Source: Burkholderia pseudomultivorans (GTDB lineage Bacteria; Pseudomonadota; Gammaproteobacteria; Burkholderiales; Burkholderiaceae). From it: a stretch of DNA of 64,000 bases. The notes under the pieces are model-generated. The model saw only the letters and a list, made by a program, of their open reading frames with translations, was not told the DNA's origin and did no database searches. Positions within the stretch are counted from its first letter, which is position 1. Every line of letters begins with the position of its first letter. The translations under genes were made by a program, and so were the position numbers. Location of the stretch: the NCBI RefSeq assembly GCF_001718415.1, contig NZ_CP013378.1, forward strand, positions 4,464,001 through 4,528,000, read 5' to 3'. This document shows, one piece after another, positions 7,932 to 17,408 of this stretch.

Positions 7932-8897
7932 TTACTTGATGACCGTCTTCGCTTCCTTCACGAGGTCCGGCGACAGTGTCACGCCCTGCTTCGCGGCCGC
8001 GCCCGTGTTCACGAACAGCTCGAGGTTGCTGCTCGTCTCCGACGCGATCGCGCCCGGCTTCTCGCCCTTCAGGATGCGCGCGACGACCTTGCCGGTCTGC
8101 CGGCCGAGGTCGCCGTAGTTGATGCCGAGCGCCGCGATGCCGCCGCGCTTCACGCTGTCGGTGTCGCCCGCGACGAGCGGGATCTTCGCTTCGTTCGCGA
8201 CCTTCACAAGCGCCTCGTACGCGGACACGACGTTGTTGTCGGTGTTCGTGTAGATCACGTCGACCTTGCCGATCAGGCTCTTCGCGGCCGGGCCGATGTC
8301 GACGGTGCGCGGCGCGGCCGCTTCCTTCAGCGTCATGCCCTGCTTCGCGAGGAGCTCCTTGAGCTCCTTCACGACGACGACCGAGTTCGCCTCGCCCGGG
8401 TTGTAGACCATACCGACCGTCTTTGCCTTCGGCACGACGCGCTTGATCAGCGCGACCTGGCGATCGAGCGGCAGCTTGTCGGACACGCCCGTCACGTTGG
8501 TGCCCGACGGGCCCCAGCCCTTCACGAGCTGCGCGGCAACCGGATCGGTCACGCCCGAATAGACGACGGGCACGCTCTTGGTGGCCGCGACGACCGCCTG
8601 CGCGGCCGGCGTCGCGATCGCGACGATCACGTCGGGCTGGTCGCCGACGAACTTGCGCGCGATCTGCGCGGCCGTGCCGGTATTGCCTTGCGCGCTCTGG
8701 TATTCCCATTTGAGCTTGTCGTCGCCGTAGCCTTCCGCCTTCAGTTCGGCGCGCACGCCGTCGCGGATCGCATCGAGCGCCGGGTGATCGACGATCGACA
8801 GCACCTTGACAGTTTGCGCGTGCGCGGCGCCGGCCAGCGCCAGTGCGGCCACGCCGGCCGTGATCGAACGGATCGCGAAAGTCTTGAAACGCTTCAT
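7932..8897 (-). CDS. ABC transporter substrate-binding protein, ABC_sub_bind (DUF534) family
   Basis: A 321-residue periplasmic binding protein. The start at 8897 gives a clean Sec signal peptide (MKRFKTFAIRSITAGVAALA, then cleavage after AHA) and has GGGAGA upstream; the open frame extends another 170 codons but that part reads like non-coding DNA. Family features are VLSIVDHPALDAIRDGVRAE and VVYSGVTDPVAAQLV, typical of ABC_sub_bind proteins related to tryptophan/tyrosine-binding TrpX. The 141-base gap to the permease has no evident gene. Specificity is inferred only from family. Confidence 0.88.
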   Translation of the reverse strand: MKRFKTFAIRSITAGVAALALAGAAHAQTVKVLSIVDHPALDAIRDGVRAELKAEGYGDDKLKWEYQSAQGNTGTAAQIARKFVGDQPDVIVAIATPAAQAVVAATKSVPVVYSGVTDPVAAQLVKGWGPSGTNVTGVSDKLPLDRQVALIKRVVPKAKTVGMVYNPGEANSVVVVKELKELLAKQGMTLKEAAAPRTVDIGPAAKSLIGKVDVIYTNTDNNVVSAYEALVKVANEAKIPLVAGDTDSVKRGGIAALGINYGDLGRQTGKVVARILKGEKPGAIASETSSNLELFVNTGAAAKQGVTLSPDLVKEAKTVIK

Positions 8898-9225
8898 GGG
8901 TGAGTCTCCCCCGTATTGTCGGTTCTGGATGATGGATTCCCGCCGCGGCGGGTGCCGCCGCGCGCCCGAAGCGGCGGCGGCCGGCCCGCGCACGCACCCC
9001 GGGAAGGCGCGCGGCGGCGAACGCACGAGGATACCATTTCCGCAGACCACCGCCTGACTCCGCGCTTTCGCATGCGCGCCCGCCACGCGCGGCGATTCGC
9101 GCCCGCCGACAGCCCTTCCTCCATGCGCGACAAGGCCGGCCGCCGCGCCGCCGAAGCCGGCCAAACGCACGCACCGCTTTACGTTATGCTGTCGACCGGG
9201 CCCGTCCACCTGACCGGAGACATCC
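8898..9225. other. Divergent intergenic region
   Basis: This 328-base gap separates the binding-protein gene (minus strand) from the four-cysteine protein gene (plus strand) and should hold both promoters. On the plus strand GGAGA lies 7 bases before the ATG at 9226 and a weak TATGCT -10-like hexamer is at 9185-9190. I see no gene, repeat or riboswitch-like structure that I could support. Confidence 0.5.
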
Positions 9226-9540
9226 ATGCCACGCGGTATCCGTTCGATCGCGATCGCCGTCGTCGCGGCGGTGCTGGCGCTGCCCGCCGCCGCGTCGGGG
9301 CTGAGCGACGGCGACGCGCAATACGACCAGTGCATGCTGCAGGCGCTGCGCGAGAGCCGCAACGGCGCGGCCGCGCAACTGATCCAGCGCTCGTGCGACG
9401 CGCTGTACCGCAACAGCGCGATGACGCTGCCGCGCGAGCGCCGCTATCACGAGTGCGTCGTGCAGTCGCTGCCGGGCGTGCGCGACAACTACGCGATCCA
9501 GCAGATCCTGTCGATCTGCTCGCGGCGCGGCGAGATGTAA
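9226..9540 (+). CDS. Secreted small four-cysteine protein
   Basis: A 104-residue protein with a Sec signal peptide (about residues 1-23, ending PAAAS). After cleavage it has exactly four cysteines at positions 36, 57, 77 and 98, so spacings of 20, 19 and 20 residues. This pattern, with RSCDALYR and ECVVQSLPGV contexts, suggests two disulfide-linked helical hairpins and recalls families named only for their four cysteines (VF_A0006-like). Function is unknown. It stands alone between a transporter and metQ, with a good ribosome-binding site. Confidence 0.75.
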   Translation: MPRGIRSIAIAVVAAVLALPAAASGLSDGDAQYDQCMLQALRESRNGAAAQLIQRSCDALYRNSAMTLPRERRYHECVVQSLPGVRDNYAIQQILSICSRRGEM

Positions 9541-9559
9541 GTGCGGCGCGCGCGGATGC

Positions 9560-9586
9560 AAAAAGGGCCTGCGCAATGCAGGCCCC
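9560..9586 (-). terminator. Rho-independent terminator of metQ
   Basis: An 8-bp stem GGGCCTGC/GCAGGCCC (9565-9572 with 9578-9585) has a 5-base loop and, on the minus strand, is followed by TTTTT (9560-9564). It lies 31 bases past the metQ stop. Confidence 0.85.
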
Positions 9587-9616
9587 GGCGGTTCAGCGGT
9601 ATGTCCGGCGTGTCGT

Positions 9617-10432
9617 TCAGAACGACGCGACCATCGAGCCCTTGAACTGCTTCTTGATGAATTCCTTCACTTCCGGCGACTGGTACGCCTTGACCAGCTT
9701 CTTCACCCACGGCTGATCCTTGTCCTTCGCGCGCACGGCGATCAGGTTCGCATACGGGCTCGTCAGCGATTCGAGCGCGATCGCGTCCTTGGTCGGCTGC
9801 AGGTTCGCGGCGAGCGCGTAGTTCGTGTTGATCACGGCCGCGTCGACGTCCGAAAGCACGCGCGGCAGTTGCGCGGCGTCGAGCTCGGAGATCTTCAGCT
9901 TCTTCGGGTTGTCGGCGATATCGAGCACGGTCGCGTTATTGCCGCCCGTACCGGCGCCGGCCTTCAGCTTGATCACGCCCTGCGTCTGCAGCAGCAGCAG
10001 CGCGCGGTTCTCGTTCGACGGATCGTTCGGCACCGCGAGCTTCGCGCCCTGCGGCAGGTCCTTCAGCGACTTGAACTTCTTCGAGTACACGCCCATCGGC
10101 GAGATATAGGTCAGGCCCGCGCTGACGAGCTTGTAGCCGCGCTGCTTCACCTGGCTGTCGAGGTAGGGCTGGTGCTGGAAGCTGTTCGCGTCGAGATCGC
10201 CCGCGTCGAGCGCCGCGTTCGGCTGCACGTAGTCGTTGAACTCGATGACCTTCACGTTCAGGCCTTCCTTCTCCTTCGCGACCTTCTGCACGACCTGCCA
10301 CACTTCGGCGTCCGGGCCGGCCACCGTGCCGACCTTGATCACCTTGTCCTCGGCGTGCGCGCCCGCCGACAGCGTCAGCGCGGCACCGGTTGCCAGCACG
10401 GAAAATACCTTCAGGAGACTGCGACGCTTCAT
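9617..10432 (-). CDS. metQ: MetQ-type D/L-methionine-binding protein
   Basis: A 271-residue NlpA/MetQ family substrate-binding protein. Family features are KVGTVAGPDAEVWQ, FNDYVQPNAALDAGDLDANSFQH and AVINTNYAL. The ATG at 10432 opens a signal peptide (MKRRSLLKVFSVLATG, cleavage after AHA). Unlike E. coli MetQ there is no lipobox cysteine, so the mature protein should be soluble in the periplasm. No metN or metI gene is adjacent: the upstream gene is a chemoreceptor. It must therefore work with transporter parts encoded elsewhere. Methionine specificity is inferred from family. Confidence 0.88.
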   Translation of the reverse strand: MKRRSLLKVFSVLATGAALTLSAGAHAEDKVIKVGTVAGPDAEVWQVVQKVAKEKEGLNVKVIEFNDYVQPNAALDAGDLDANSFQHQPYLDSQVKQRGYKLVSAGLTYISPMGVYSKKFKSLKDLPQGAKLAVPNDPSNENRALLLLQTQGVIKLKAGAGTGGNNATVLDIADNPKKLKISELDAAQLPRVLSDVDAAVINTNYALAANLQPTKDAIALESLTSPYANLIAVRAKDKDQPWVKKLVKAYQSPEVKEFIKKQFKGSMVASF

Positions 10433-10617
10433 CTGTTTCTCGCTTTCTTGCAAACTGAAAATGGGGCGCGATACGGGTATGCCCCGACTCGCAGGAAGGG
10501 GCAAATGGTGTCACAGGATCGGCGGGAAGTGAAATACATCCCGCTCATATGGGTATGCACCGCGACGGTGCCGGCAGCGGATCGCCGGCTTCTCGGCGAG
10601 TGGCGAAAGGGTGTGCG

Positions 10618-12240
10618 TCAGGCAGCGGCGGCATGCACTGCCGGGCCGCCGAACGCGGGTTCGGCGCTCCGTGCGCCGTCCCGCTGCGCCGTCTCGCCCA
10701 CCCGGAACGCGCCGACTGCGTCGCGCAGCCGCGCGGCCTGCTCCTGCAGCGAAGCGGCGGCGGCCGCGCCCTCCTCGACGAGCGCCGCGTTCTGCTGCGT
10801 CACCTGATCCATTTGCGTGACCGCGCGCCCGACCTGCGTGATGCCGCTCGCCTGCTCCTCCGACGCGGCGGCGATCTCGCCCATGATGTCGGTCACGCGC
10901 GCGACCGCCTGCAGGATCTCGCCCATCGTCGTGCCGGCCTGCCCGACCAGTGCCGAGCCGTTGCGCACGCGCTCGACCGAATCGACGATCAGCGTCCGGA
11001 TCTCCTTCGAGGCCGTCGCGCTGCGCTGTGCGAGCGAGCGCACCTCGCCCGCCACCACCGCGAAGCCGCGACCCTGCTCGCCCGCGCGCGCGGCTTCGAC
11101 CGCCGCGTTCAGCGCAAGGATGTTGGTCTGGAACGCAATCCCCTCGATCACGCCGATGATGTCGGCGATCTTGCGCGAGCTGTCGTCGATCTCGCCCATC
11201 GTGCCGATCACGCGATTCACGACGTCGCTCCCCGCGCGCGCGATTTCCGACGCGCTGTTGGCGAGCCCGCTCGCCTGCCGCGCGTTGTCCGCGTTCTGCT
11301 TCACGGTCGCGGTCAGCTGCTCCATGCTCGCGGCGGTCTCCTCGAGCGACGCGGCCTGTTCCTCGGTGCGCTGCGACAGGTCGTCGTTGCCGGCCGCGAT
11401 CTGGCGGCTCGCCGCCGCGATCGACTCGGCCGACTGGCGGATCCCGCCGATGGTCGCCTGCAGGCGCGCCTGCATGTCGCGCATCGCCGCCATCATGCTC
11501 GCGCGGTCGCCCGCGCGCACCGGCACCGGCTGCGTCAGGTCGCCCTGCGCGATCCGGGTCGCGAGCGCGGCCGCCTGGTCCGGCTCGCCGCCGAGGCTGC
11601 CGCGCACGTTGCGGATGATCACGAGCATCGCCGCGCTGATCACGAGCCCGATCACGAGCACGACCACGAGGTGGCCGGCCAGCGTCCGGTAGTAGACGGT
11701 ATCGATGTCCTTCAGGAATACGCCGCTCGAGATGTTCCAGTCCCACGGCGCGAAGCGCGTGACGTAGCTGATCTTCGGCACCGCGGTCTCGCTGTGCGGC
11801 AGCCGCCCGCGGTACTCGGCGAAGCCGCTGCCGGTCGCCTTCGCGGCATTCAGGATCGTGACGAACAGCGGCTTGCCGTCCGGATCGAGATAATCGCCGA
11901 CCTGCGTGCCGACCAGCTTCGGCAGCGTCGGATGCATCAGCACGACCGGCTTCGAATCCATCACGAACACGTAGCCCGCGTCGCCGTAGCGCATCGCGGC
12001 GAGGCTCGCGAGCGCGTCGCGCTTCGCATCGGCCTCCGGCAGCGTCCCGCCCTGCGCGAGCGCGTAATACGCCTTCACGATGCCGGCCGCCGAATCGACG
12101 AGATTCGTGATTCCTTCCTTGCGCTCGGCAAGCATCGTCGCGCGCGTCTCGTAGGCGCTCCAGGCGCCGACGCCCAGCAAACCGATCCATACCAGCGCAA
12201 GCGCGAGCCACAGCTTGCGGTTCAAACTCATTCTGCTCAT
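10618..12240 (-). CDS. Methyl-accepting chemotaxis protein with Cache sensor domain
   Basis: A 540-residue transmembrane chemoreceptor. TM1 is near residues 9-29, then a periplasmic single-Cache domain ([42 protein letters not shown]), TM2 near 195-217, HAMP, and a long coiled-coil signalling domain. The highly conserved hairpin tip [20 protein letters not shown] is present. The C-terminus ends in VHAAAA without a CheR/CheB-tethering pentapeptide. The start at 12240 was chosen because the extension to 12288 has no hydrophobic or domain character. The Cache type is common in receptors for small organic acids; the ligand is unknown. Confidence 0.93.
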   Translation of the reverse strand: MSRMSLNRKLWLALALVWIGLLGVGAWSAYETRATMLAERKEGITNLVDSAAGIVKAYYALAQGGTLPEADAKRDALASLAAMRYGDAGYVFVMDSKPVVLMHPTLPKLVGTQVGDYLDPDGKPLFVTILNAAKATGSGFAEYRGRLPHSETAVPKISYVTRFAPWDWNISSGVFLKDIDTVYYRTLAGHLVVVLVIGLVISAAMLVIIRNVRGSLGGEPDQAAALATRIAQGDLTQPVPVRAGDRASMMAAMRDMQARLQATIGGIRQSAESIAAASRQIAAGNDDLSQRTEEQAASLEETAASMEQLTATVKQNADNARQASGLANSASEIARAGSDVVNRVIGTMGEIDDSSRKIADIIGVIEGIAFQTNILALNAAVEAARAGEQGRGFAVVAGEVRSLAQRSATASKEIRTLIVDSVERVRNGSALVGQAGTTMGEILQAVARVTDIMGEIAAASEEQASGITQVGRAVTQMDQVTQQNAALVEEGAAAAASLQEQAARLRDAVGAFRVGETAQRDGARSAEPAFGGPAVHAAAA

Positions 12241-12436
12241 CTGCGTGCCTTGATGTCGATGTCGTCGCGCACGAACGGCCTGCCGCACGCAAACGGTTGC
12301 TCCCGTATTTACGGCAGCGCCGCTTACAACTTGAATACGGCGCCGCGCGCGGCACGACAGCGAACGCCCGCTGTGCTACAAAGGTCGGCTGACCGGCGCG
12401 CGCAATGCGCCGGCGACATTCCGAGGCCATTCCGAC

Positions 12437-12727
12437 ATGTACGTCATCGACATCCACTACACCGCGTCGCTCGAGCGCATCGACGACGCGCTCGAACGCC
12501 ATCGCGCGTATCTGCAGCCGCTGCTCGACAAGGGCATCTTCATCGCGGCCGGGCCGAAGGTGCCGCGCGAAGGCGGCGTGATCCTCGCCGCGCGCATCGA
12601 TCGCGACGCGCTCGAAGCGATCCTGCAGACCGATCCGTTCGTCACCGAAGGGCTCGCGACCTACCGCGTGACGGAATTCCGCATCACGCGCGCCGCGACC
12701 GGCTTCAACGTGCCGGCGCTGCCGTAA
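12437..12727 (+). CDS. YciI family protein
   Basis: A 96-residue single-domain protein of the YCII fold (dimeric alpha-beta barrel-like). The motifs YVIDIHYTASLERIDDALERH and GIFIAAGPKVPREGGVI match the family, including the His near residue 22 usually proposed as part of the active site. Some relatives act in degradation of aromatic compounds; most have no known role. It is a single gene between the divergent chemoreceptor and the SCO gene. Function remains open. Confidence 0.85.
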   Translation: MYVIDIHYTASLERIDDALERHRAYLQPLLDKGIFIAAGPKVPREGGVILAARIDRDALEAILQTDPFVTEGLATYRVTEFRITRAATGFNVPALP

Positions 12728-12877
12728 CGCGATACGGGCGTCGCGCGAGCGCACACACGCCCGACAGCGGCGATCAGGAAAAAGGCGGGAGAAAAAGGAG
12801 GGAATGCGTGACGGCGCGTCGCGGCCGTCACGCGCCTGCCGGGTCGAACGCCCGGGCAAGCGCGGCACGCCGGCCGG

Positions 12878-13495
12878 TCAGCCGATCAGCAGCTTGAGGT
12901 CGTGCACCCACGGGCCGGGGCCCTGGCCGTCGCGCACGAACAGCCGCAGCTTGCCGTCCGGATCGAACACGTAGCTCGCGGCCGTGTGATCCATCGTGTA
13001 GCTGCCGGGCGTCTTGCCCGGCACTTTCGCGTAATAGACGCGGAAATCCTTCGTCACCTTCTTCAGCGCGGCTTCGTCGGCCGGCCGCAGGCCGAGGAAC
13101 GACGGATCGAACGCGGGCACGTACTGGCCGAGCAGCGCGGGCGTGTCGCGCTCCGGATCGACGGTCACGAACAGCACCTGCACGCGCTTCGCGGCATCGG
13201 GCCCGAGCTGCTTCAGCGCCTCGGACAGTTCGGCCATCGTCGTCGGGCACACGTCCGGGCAATGCGTATAGCCGAAGAACATCACGACCGCCTTGCCCTT
13301 GAAATCGGCGAGCGTGCGCACCTTGCCGGTCGTGTCGGGCAGCGCGAAATCGGTGCCGAACTGCGTGTTGCCGGTGATGTCGAGATTCTGGAATTTCGGC
13401 GCGTTGTCGCACGCCGACAGCAGCGACACAAGCGCGAATGCGCACGCGAGCAGCCAGCCTTGGCGCGCGCGGCGCCCGAACCGTGAATGGAGCAT
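12878..13495 (-). CDS. SCO1/SenC family copper chaperone lipoprotein
   Basis: A 205-residue SCO protein needed for CuA assembly in subunit II of cytochrome oxidase. It is a lipoprotein: the lipobox LLSAC places the lipidated Cys at 29. The copper-binding CPDVC (Cys79, Cys83) and the distal His in YTMDHTA (about residue 170) are all present. The ATG at 13495 was chosen because it gives a proper signal peptide; the open frame upstream is not plausible. It lies at the end of the ctaB-ctaA cluster on the same strand. Confidence 0.93.
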   Translation of the reverse strand: MLHSRFGRRARQGWLLACAFALVSLLSACDNAPKFQNLDITGNTQFGTDFALPDTTGKVRTLADFKGKAVVMFFGYTHCPDVCPTTMAELSEALKQLGPDAAKRVQVLFVTVDPERDTPALLGQYVPAFDPSFLGLRPADEAALKKVTKDFRVYYAKVPGKTPGSYTMDHTAASYVFDPDGKLRLFVRDGQGPGPWVHDLKLLIG

Positions 13496-13514
13496 TGCGT
13501 TCAAACCGTGCGGG

Positions 13515-14429
13515 TTACACGCCGAGCAGCGGGCGTGCGTAATGATCGACGAGCAGCGCGGCGAACAGCAGCGACAGATAGACGATCGAGTAACGGAAGG
13601 CCTTGCGGGCGAGTTCGTCCGAGTAGTCGCGGTAGATCTTCCACGCATAGGCGAGGAACACCGCGCCGAGCAGCACCGCGCTCGTCAGGTAGACGGCGCC
13701 GCTCATCCCGGAGATGAACGGCATCAGCGTGACCGCGAACAGGATCACCGTGTAGAGCAGGATGTGCAGCCGCGTGAACTTCTCGCCGTGCGTGACCGGC
13801 AGCATCGGCAGGCCCGCGTTCTCGTAATCCTTGCGGCGGTACAGCGCGAGCACCCAGAAATGCGGCGGCGTCCACACGAAGATGATCAGCACGAGGATCC
13901 ACGCGTCGCCCGGCACCGCGCCGGTCACCGCGGCCCAGCCGAGCGCGGGCGGCATCGCGCCCGACGCGCCGCCGATCACGATGTTCTGCGGCGTCATCGG
14001 CTTGAGCAGCAGCGTGTAGATCACCGCGTAGCCGACGAAGGTCGCGATCGTCAGCCACATCGTCAGCGGGTTCGTGAACGTATAGAGCGTCCATGCGCCG
14101 AGGCTGCCGAGCACGGCCGAGAACAGCAGGATCTGCGGCGTCGTGATCTCGCCGCGCGCGGACGGGCGCCATGCGGTGCGGCGCATCATCGCGTCGACCT
14201 TCTGCTCGACCAGGCAGTTGATCGCGAAGGCGGCGCCGGCCAGCAGCCAGATGCCGACCGTGCCGCCGATCAGCACGTGCCACGGCACCATGCCCGGCGT
14301 CGCGAGGAACATGCCGATCACCGCGCAGAACACCGCGAGCTGCGTGACACGCGGCTTCGTCAGCGCCATGTACTGGGAAAACCGGCTACCGGGCGATTGG
14401 GAAAGGGTGCTTTGCATGGGGACGGTCAC
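13515..14429 (-). CDS. ctaB: Protoheme IX farnesyltransferase (heme O synthase)
   Basis: A 304-residue UbiA-family membrane enzyme that adds a farnesyl group to heme B to make heme O, the precursor of heme A. The prenyl-diphosphate site [15 protein letters not shown] and second motif [13 protein letters not shown] are present, in a protein with about nine helices. A GTG at 14429 overlaps the ctaA stop (GTGA), implying translational coupling; an ATG four codons later (14417) is the alternative start. It follows ctaA directly, so the two consecutive enzymes of heme A synthesis are made together. Confidence 0.95.
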   Translation of the reverse strand: MTVPMQSTLSQSPGSRFSQYMALTKPRVTQLAVFCAVIGMFLATPGMVPWHVLIGGTVGIWLLAGAAFAINCLVEQKVDAMMRRTAWRPSARGEITTPQILLFSAVLGSLGAWTLYTFTNPLTMWLTIATFVGYAVIYTLLLKPMTPQNIVIGGASGAMPPALGWAAVTGAVPGDAWILVLIIFVWTPPHFWVLALYRRKDYENAGLPMLPVTHGEKFTRLHILLYTVILFAVTLMPFISGMSGAVYLTSAVLLGAVFLAYAWKIYRDYSDELARKAFRYSIVYLSLLFAALLVDHYARPLLGV

Positions 14430-15538
14430 GCCGGGGCGGCGTCGCGCGCGGGCTGCACGACACGGCCGGGGCGGCTTGAAAGGATGCGAAAGTTTAACAT
14501 GACGACGAGCAGCAGCAGGATCGCGGCGCCGCCGTTATGGGCGACCGCGACCGGCAGCGGCCACTGCAGCACGATGTTGGTCAGGCCCGTCAGGAACTGC
14601 AACAGCACGACCAGCAGCACGCCGTTCGCGGGCCGCCGCAGCGACTCGAAGCGACGCATCTTCAGCGCGAACGCGACCAGATACGCGACCACCACGAACG
14701 CGAAGGTGCGGTGCGTCCAGTGGATCGCGACCAGCGCATCCTGCGTGATCGCGTCGCCGTCCTTGGTCATCCCGAGCGCGCGCCACAGATGGAAGCCCTG
14801 CGCGAAATCCATCGGCGGAATCCACTGGCCGTTGCAGGTCGGGAAGTCGGTGCAGGCGAGCACCGCGTAGTTGGTGCTCACCCAGCCGCCGAGCGCGATC
14901 TGCACGACCAGCAGCACCAGCGCCGCGAGCGCGGCCGCGCGGTAGCGGCCGGCCTCGGGGTCGTACAACGGCAGCGGCGTCTGCCGCGCCGCAAGCCAGC
15001 CGAGCGTGCCGAGCAGCGTAAGGCCGAGCAGCAGGTGGGTCGTGACGATCACCGGCTGCAGCTTCATCGTCACCGTCCATGCGCCGAACACGCCCTGCAC
15101 GACGATCAGCAGCAGCAGGCTCGTCGGCCACCACGGCGACACGCGCAGCGGACGGCGGCGCAGCCGCGCGGACCACGCGATCACGACCTGCGCGATGATC
15201 AGCACGCCGATCGCCATCGCGAAATAACGGTGGATCATCTCGATCCACGCCTTGGTCATGCTGACCGGGCCGGTCGGCATCGCCTGATGCGCGGCCGTGA
15301 TCGCCGCGTGCGCGATGAACGGCGACGAGGTGCCGTAGCAGCCCGGCCAGTCGGGGCAGCCGAGGCCCGAATCGGTCAGCCGCGTGAAGCCGCCAAACAT
15401 CACCAGGTCGAGGGTCAGGAACGTCGTGATCCACACCAGCTTGCGGAACTTGTTGTCGTCGGCCTTCACCCACACGTACGACAGCGGCAGCAGCGCGATG
15501 CAGAAGCCGATCAGGCCGAGTTGCAGTAAATAGGACAT
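14426..15538 (-). CDS. ctaA: Heme A synthase (Cox15/CtaA)
   Basis: A 370-residue integral membrane protein of the Cox15/CtaA family, which oxidises the heme O methyl group to a formyl group to give heme A. Diagnostic stretches are [22 protein letters not shown] near residue 50 and EMIHRYFAM around residue 107, with conserved heme-ligand histidines in helices. About eight TM segments are visible. It overlaps ctaB by 4 bases and follows the SCO-like gene at 15564 by 25 bases, in a row of oxidase assembly genes. Confidence 0.95.
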   Translation of the reverse strand: MSYLLQLGLIGFCIALLPLSYVWVKADDNKFRKLVWITTFLTLDLVMFGGFTRLTDSGLGCPDWPGCYGTSSPFIAHAAITAAHQAMPTGPVSMTKAWIEMIHRYFAMAIGVLIIAQVVIAWSARLRRRPLRVSPWWPTSLLLLIVVQGVFGAWTVTMKLQPVIVTTHLLLGLTLLGTLGWLAARQTPLPLYDPEAGRYRAAALAALVLLVVQIALGGWVSTNYAVLACTDFPTCNGQWIPPMDFAQGFHLWRALGMTKDGDAITQDALVAIHWTHRTFAFVVVAYLVAFALKMRRFESLRRPANGVLLVVLLQFLTGLTNIVLQWPLPVAVAHNGGAAILLLLVVMLNFRILSSRPGRVVQPARDAAPA

Positions 15539-15563
15539 CGGTAGGGTGCCTCTTCGTCTCGCC

Positions 15564-16190
15564 TTAGCCGATGCTCGACCACTTCAGCAGCTTCGTGACG
15601 TCCGCCTTGATCTTGCTGGGGTTCGGGTTCTTCGGGAAGCGCATCATCAGGTTGCCGTTCGGGTCGACCAGGTAGATGTGGTCGGTGTCCCGCGTGCCGG
15701 CGTCGACCGGCAGCCAGGCGGCGACCGCGGCCGGGTCGGCGACGAGCCGGCGCGTATCCGGATACGCGTCCAGCACCTTCTGCGGCACGGCGCCCGCATC
15801 GCTGCGCAGCCACACCATCGTGATCCGGTGCCGCTCGCCGGCCTGCGTGACGCGGATCTGGCGCATGAAATAGAGCTTCTGCGCGCATGCGTCGTCGCAC
15901 GCGCTGCGGTCGGCCATGACGAACAGCCATACGCCGCGCAGCGACGACAGCGGCACCGTCTTGCCGGTTTCGTCGGTGACCTGCAGGTCGGCCGGAATTG
16001 GTCGCTGCGGCTCGATCAGCGTGCCGTAGTTGGTCGAGCCGCCCTTCGGCTTGATCACGTAATAGGTGAAGTACGACGCGATCATCGGCGCCGCGCAGAC
16101 GAGCCCGAGCAGCACGAGCATCCAGCGGCCGCGCTTGCGGGCCGCGGGCGAAACCGGCGCGGCGGCCGGACCCTGACGGGAAGATTGCAT
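15564..16190 (-). CDS. Membrane-anchored SCO-like thioredoxin-fold protein
   Basis: A 208-residue protein with one N-terminal TM helix (about 24-46) and a periplasmic domain. Such genes are often left as hypothetical, but the domain holds a CxxxC pair (SACDDAC, Cys98 and Cys102) and a later TDHIYLVDPNGN (His171) that line up with the copper ligands of SCO proteins (CPDVC and DHTA..VFDP). I infer a second SCO-type copper or thiol factor for oxidase assembly. The ATG at 16190 is preferred over a TTG two codons upstream. It sits between SURF1 and ctaA. Confidence 0.75.
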   Translation of the reverse strand: MQSSRQGPAAAPVSPAARKRGRWMLVLLGLVCAAPMIASYFTYYVIKPKGGSTNYGTLIEPQRPIPADLQVTDETGKTVPLSSLRGVWLFVMADRSACDDACAQKLYFMRQIRVTQAGERHRITMVWLRSDAGAVPQKVLDAYPDTRRLVADPAAVAAWLPVDAGTRDTDHIYLVDPNGNLMMRFPKNPNPSKIKADVTKLLKWSSIG

Positions 16191-16250
16191 GGACAAATCA
16201 GACCTCTCGAAACGAACCCGCGGCGCAGGCGCCGCGTCCGGGCATCGCGC

Positions 16251-16961
16251 TCACGCGCCGGCCGACTTCTTCGCCGCACGCCTTGCCGCGTACAGGCCGA
16301 AACCGAGCGCGGCCGCCGCCATGCCCCACCACTGAAACATGTAACCGTAATTGCGCTCGACGCCGGTCGTCGCCGCCGGCCAGTCGCGCACGAGCTTGTC
16401 GCCGTCGTCGCTCGTCTGCTGGATCACGAACGGCTGCAGCGGCAGCCCGGTTTCCTGCGCATACGCGGCGACGTCGAGGTTCTGCCGGATCTTCTGGTGC
16501 GGCGCCGAACCGCCTTCGCCGAGCTCGAACGCGCGCGACGCGTCGGCGCGCGCGATGCCCTCGATTTCCACCTCGCCTTGCGGCGTCGCGAACGGCTCGA
16601 TCGCGGTGCGATCGGCGATGTTGCGCGGCAGCCAGCCGCGGTTGACCAGCACGTAGCCGCCGCCCGTGAGTTTAAACGGCATCACGACGTAGAAACCCGG
16701 CTGGTCGTTATACGGCCGATTGTCGAGGAACACCGCTTGCTCGGGCATGAACCGGCCCTTTGCGCGCACGCGGTGAAACTCGATCGACGCGAGCGGCAGC
16801 GGCTGCGCGCCGACCTCGACGGGCGCCGCGTGCTCGTAGCGGACGATGTTTTCCTGCAGCGCTTCCTTCTGGTGCGCGCGGTCGCGCTGCCAGAAACCGA
16901 GACGGATCGTGACCGCGACGACGACGAGGATCAGCAGCGCAGGCAGCCAGCGGATCTTCAT
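16251..16961 (-). CDS. SURF1 family cytochrome oxidase assembly protein
   Basis: A 236-residue SURF1/Shy1 protein with TM helices at both ends (about 6-22 and 205-225) and a periplasmic domain between. The conserved motifs are VTIRLGFWQRDRAHQKEAL at the first helix, FLDNRPYNDQPGFYVVMPF, VLVNRGWLPRN and ERNYGYMFQWW before the second helix. SURF1 proteins assist heme A insertion into subunit I. The ATG at 16961 starts just before the first helix; the longer frame upstream is not credible. Confidence 0.93.
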   Translation of the reverse strand: MKIRWLPALLILVVVAVTIRLGFWQRDRAHQKEALQENIVRYEHAAPVEVGAQPLPLASIEFHRVRAKGRFMPEQAVFLDNRPYNDQPGFYVVMPFKLTGGGYVLVNRGWLPRNIADRTAIEPFATPQGEVEIEGIARADASRAFELGEGGSAPHQKIRQNLDVAAYAQETGLPLQPFVIQQTSDDGDKLVRDWPAATTGVERNYGYMFQWWGMAAAALGFGLYAARRAAKKSAGA

Positions 16962-17051
16962 CGGGCCGCCCGTTCGCGCCAGGCGCATTCGCGAAAGCGA
17001 AGTGCGATAATTATCCTCTTCCTTTCGAATTGCCGTCGTCCGGTTCGTGTC

Positions 17052-17261
17052 ATGCACATCCTCGTTCCCATCGCCTTCGTCCTCATCATTGCCAGCATGG
17101 GCTCGGCGCTCTACTTCATGATGCACGACCGCGGCCATACGAAACGCATGGTCTGGTCGCTCGCCACCCGCGTCGGGCTGTCGATCTCGCTGTTCCTGTT
17201 CATCCTGCTCGCGAACTGGATGGGCTGGATCCATTCGACCGGCCTGCCGATCGGGCGTTGA
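17052..17261 (+). CDS. Small twin-transmembrane protein (DUF2909-like)
   Basis: A 69-residue protein with two TM helices (about 3-23 and 40-58) joined by a basic loop (MHDRGHTKRMVWS). Size, helix spacing and place beside aa3 oxidase genes match the DUF2909 twin-membrane family. It is on the opposite strand from its neighbours and reads toward the terminator shared with subunit III. A role in oxidase assembly is suggested only by its position. Confidence 0.75.
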   Translation: MHILVPIAFVLIIASMGSALYFMMHDRGHTKRMVWSLATRVGLSISLFLFILLANWMGWIHSTGLPIGR

Positions 17262-17408
17262 TGCCGCCGTCGCGGCGGCCGCTGTGACCGCTGTGACATA
17301 TCGCCGCATGGCCGCGCCACCAAGCAAAAGCGCCGCCTGACTGAGTCGCGGCGGCGCCCGGGCGGTGCTGGCCGCCGGCAGCGCTCCGCCGCCCGGCCCT
17401 CACCAACG

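Noticed and set aside
8898..9413. N-terminal extension of the ABC binding protein to 9413
   Set aside because: The start at 8897 gives a signal peptide and ribosome-binding site; the extension would bury the signal peptide and overlaps the divergent gene at 9226.
10433..10617. Possible riboswitch upstream of metQ
   Set aside because: A GCCCC/GGGGC pairing exists but no conserved SAM or SAH riboswitch core is recognisable.
10511..12868. 785-codon minus-strand frame over the chemoreceptor
   Set aside because: It is another frame of the chemoreceptor gene; the encoded chain is Arg/Gly-rich without domains.
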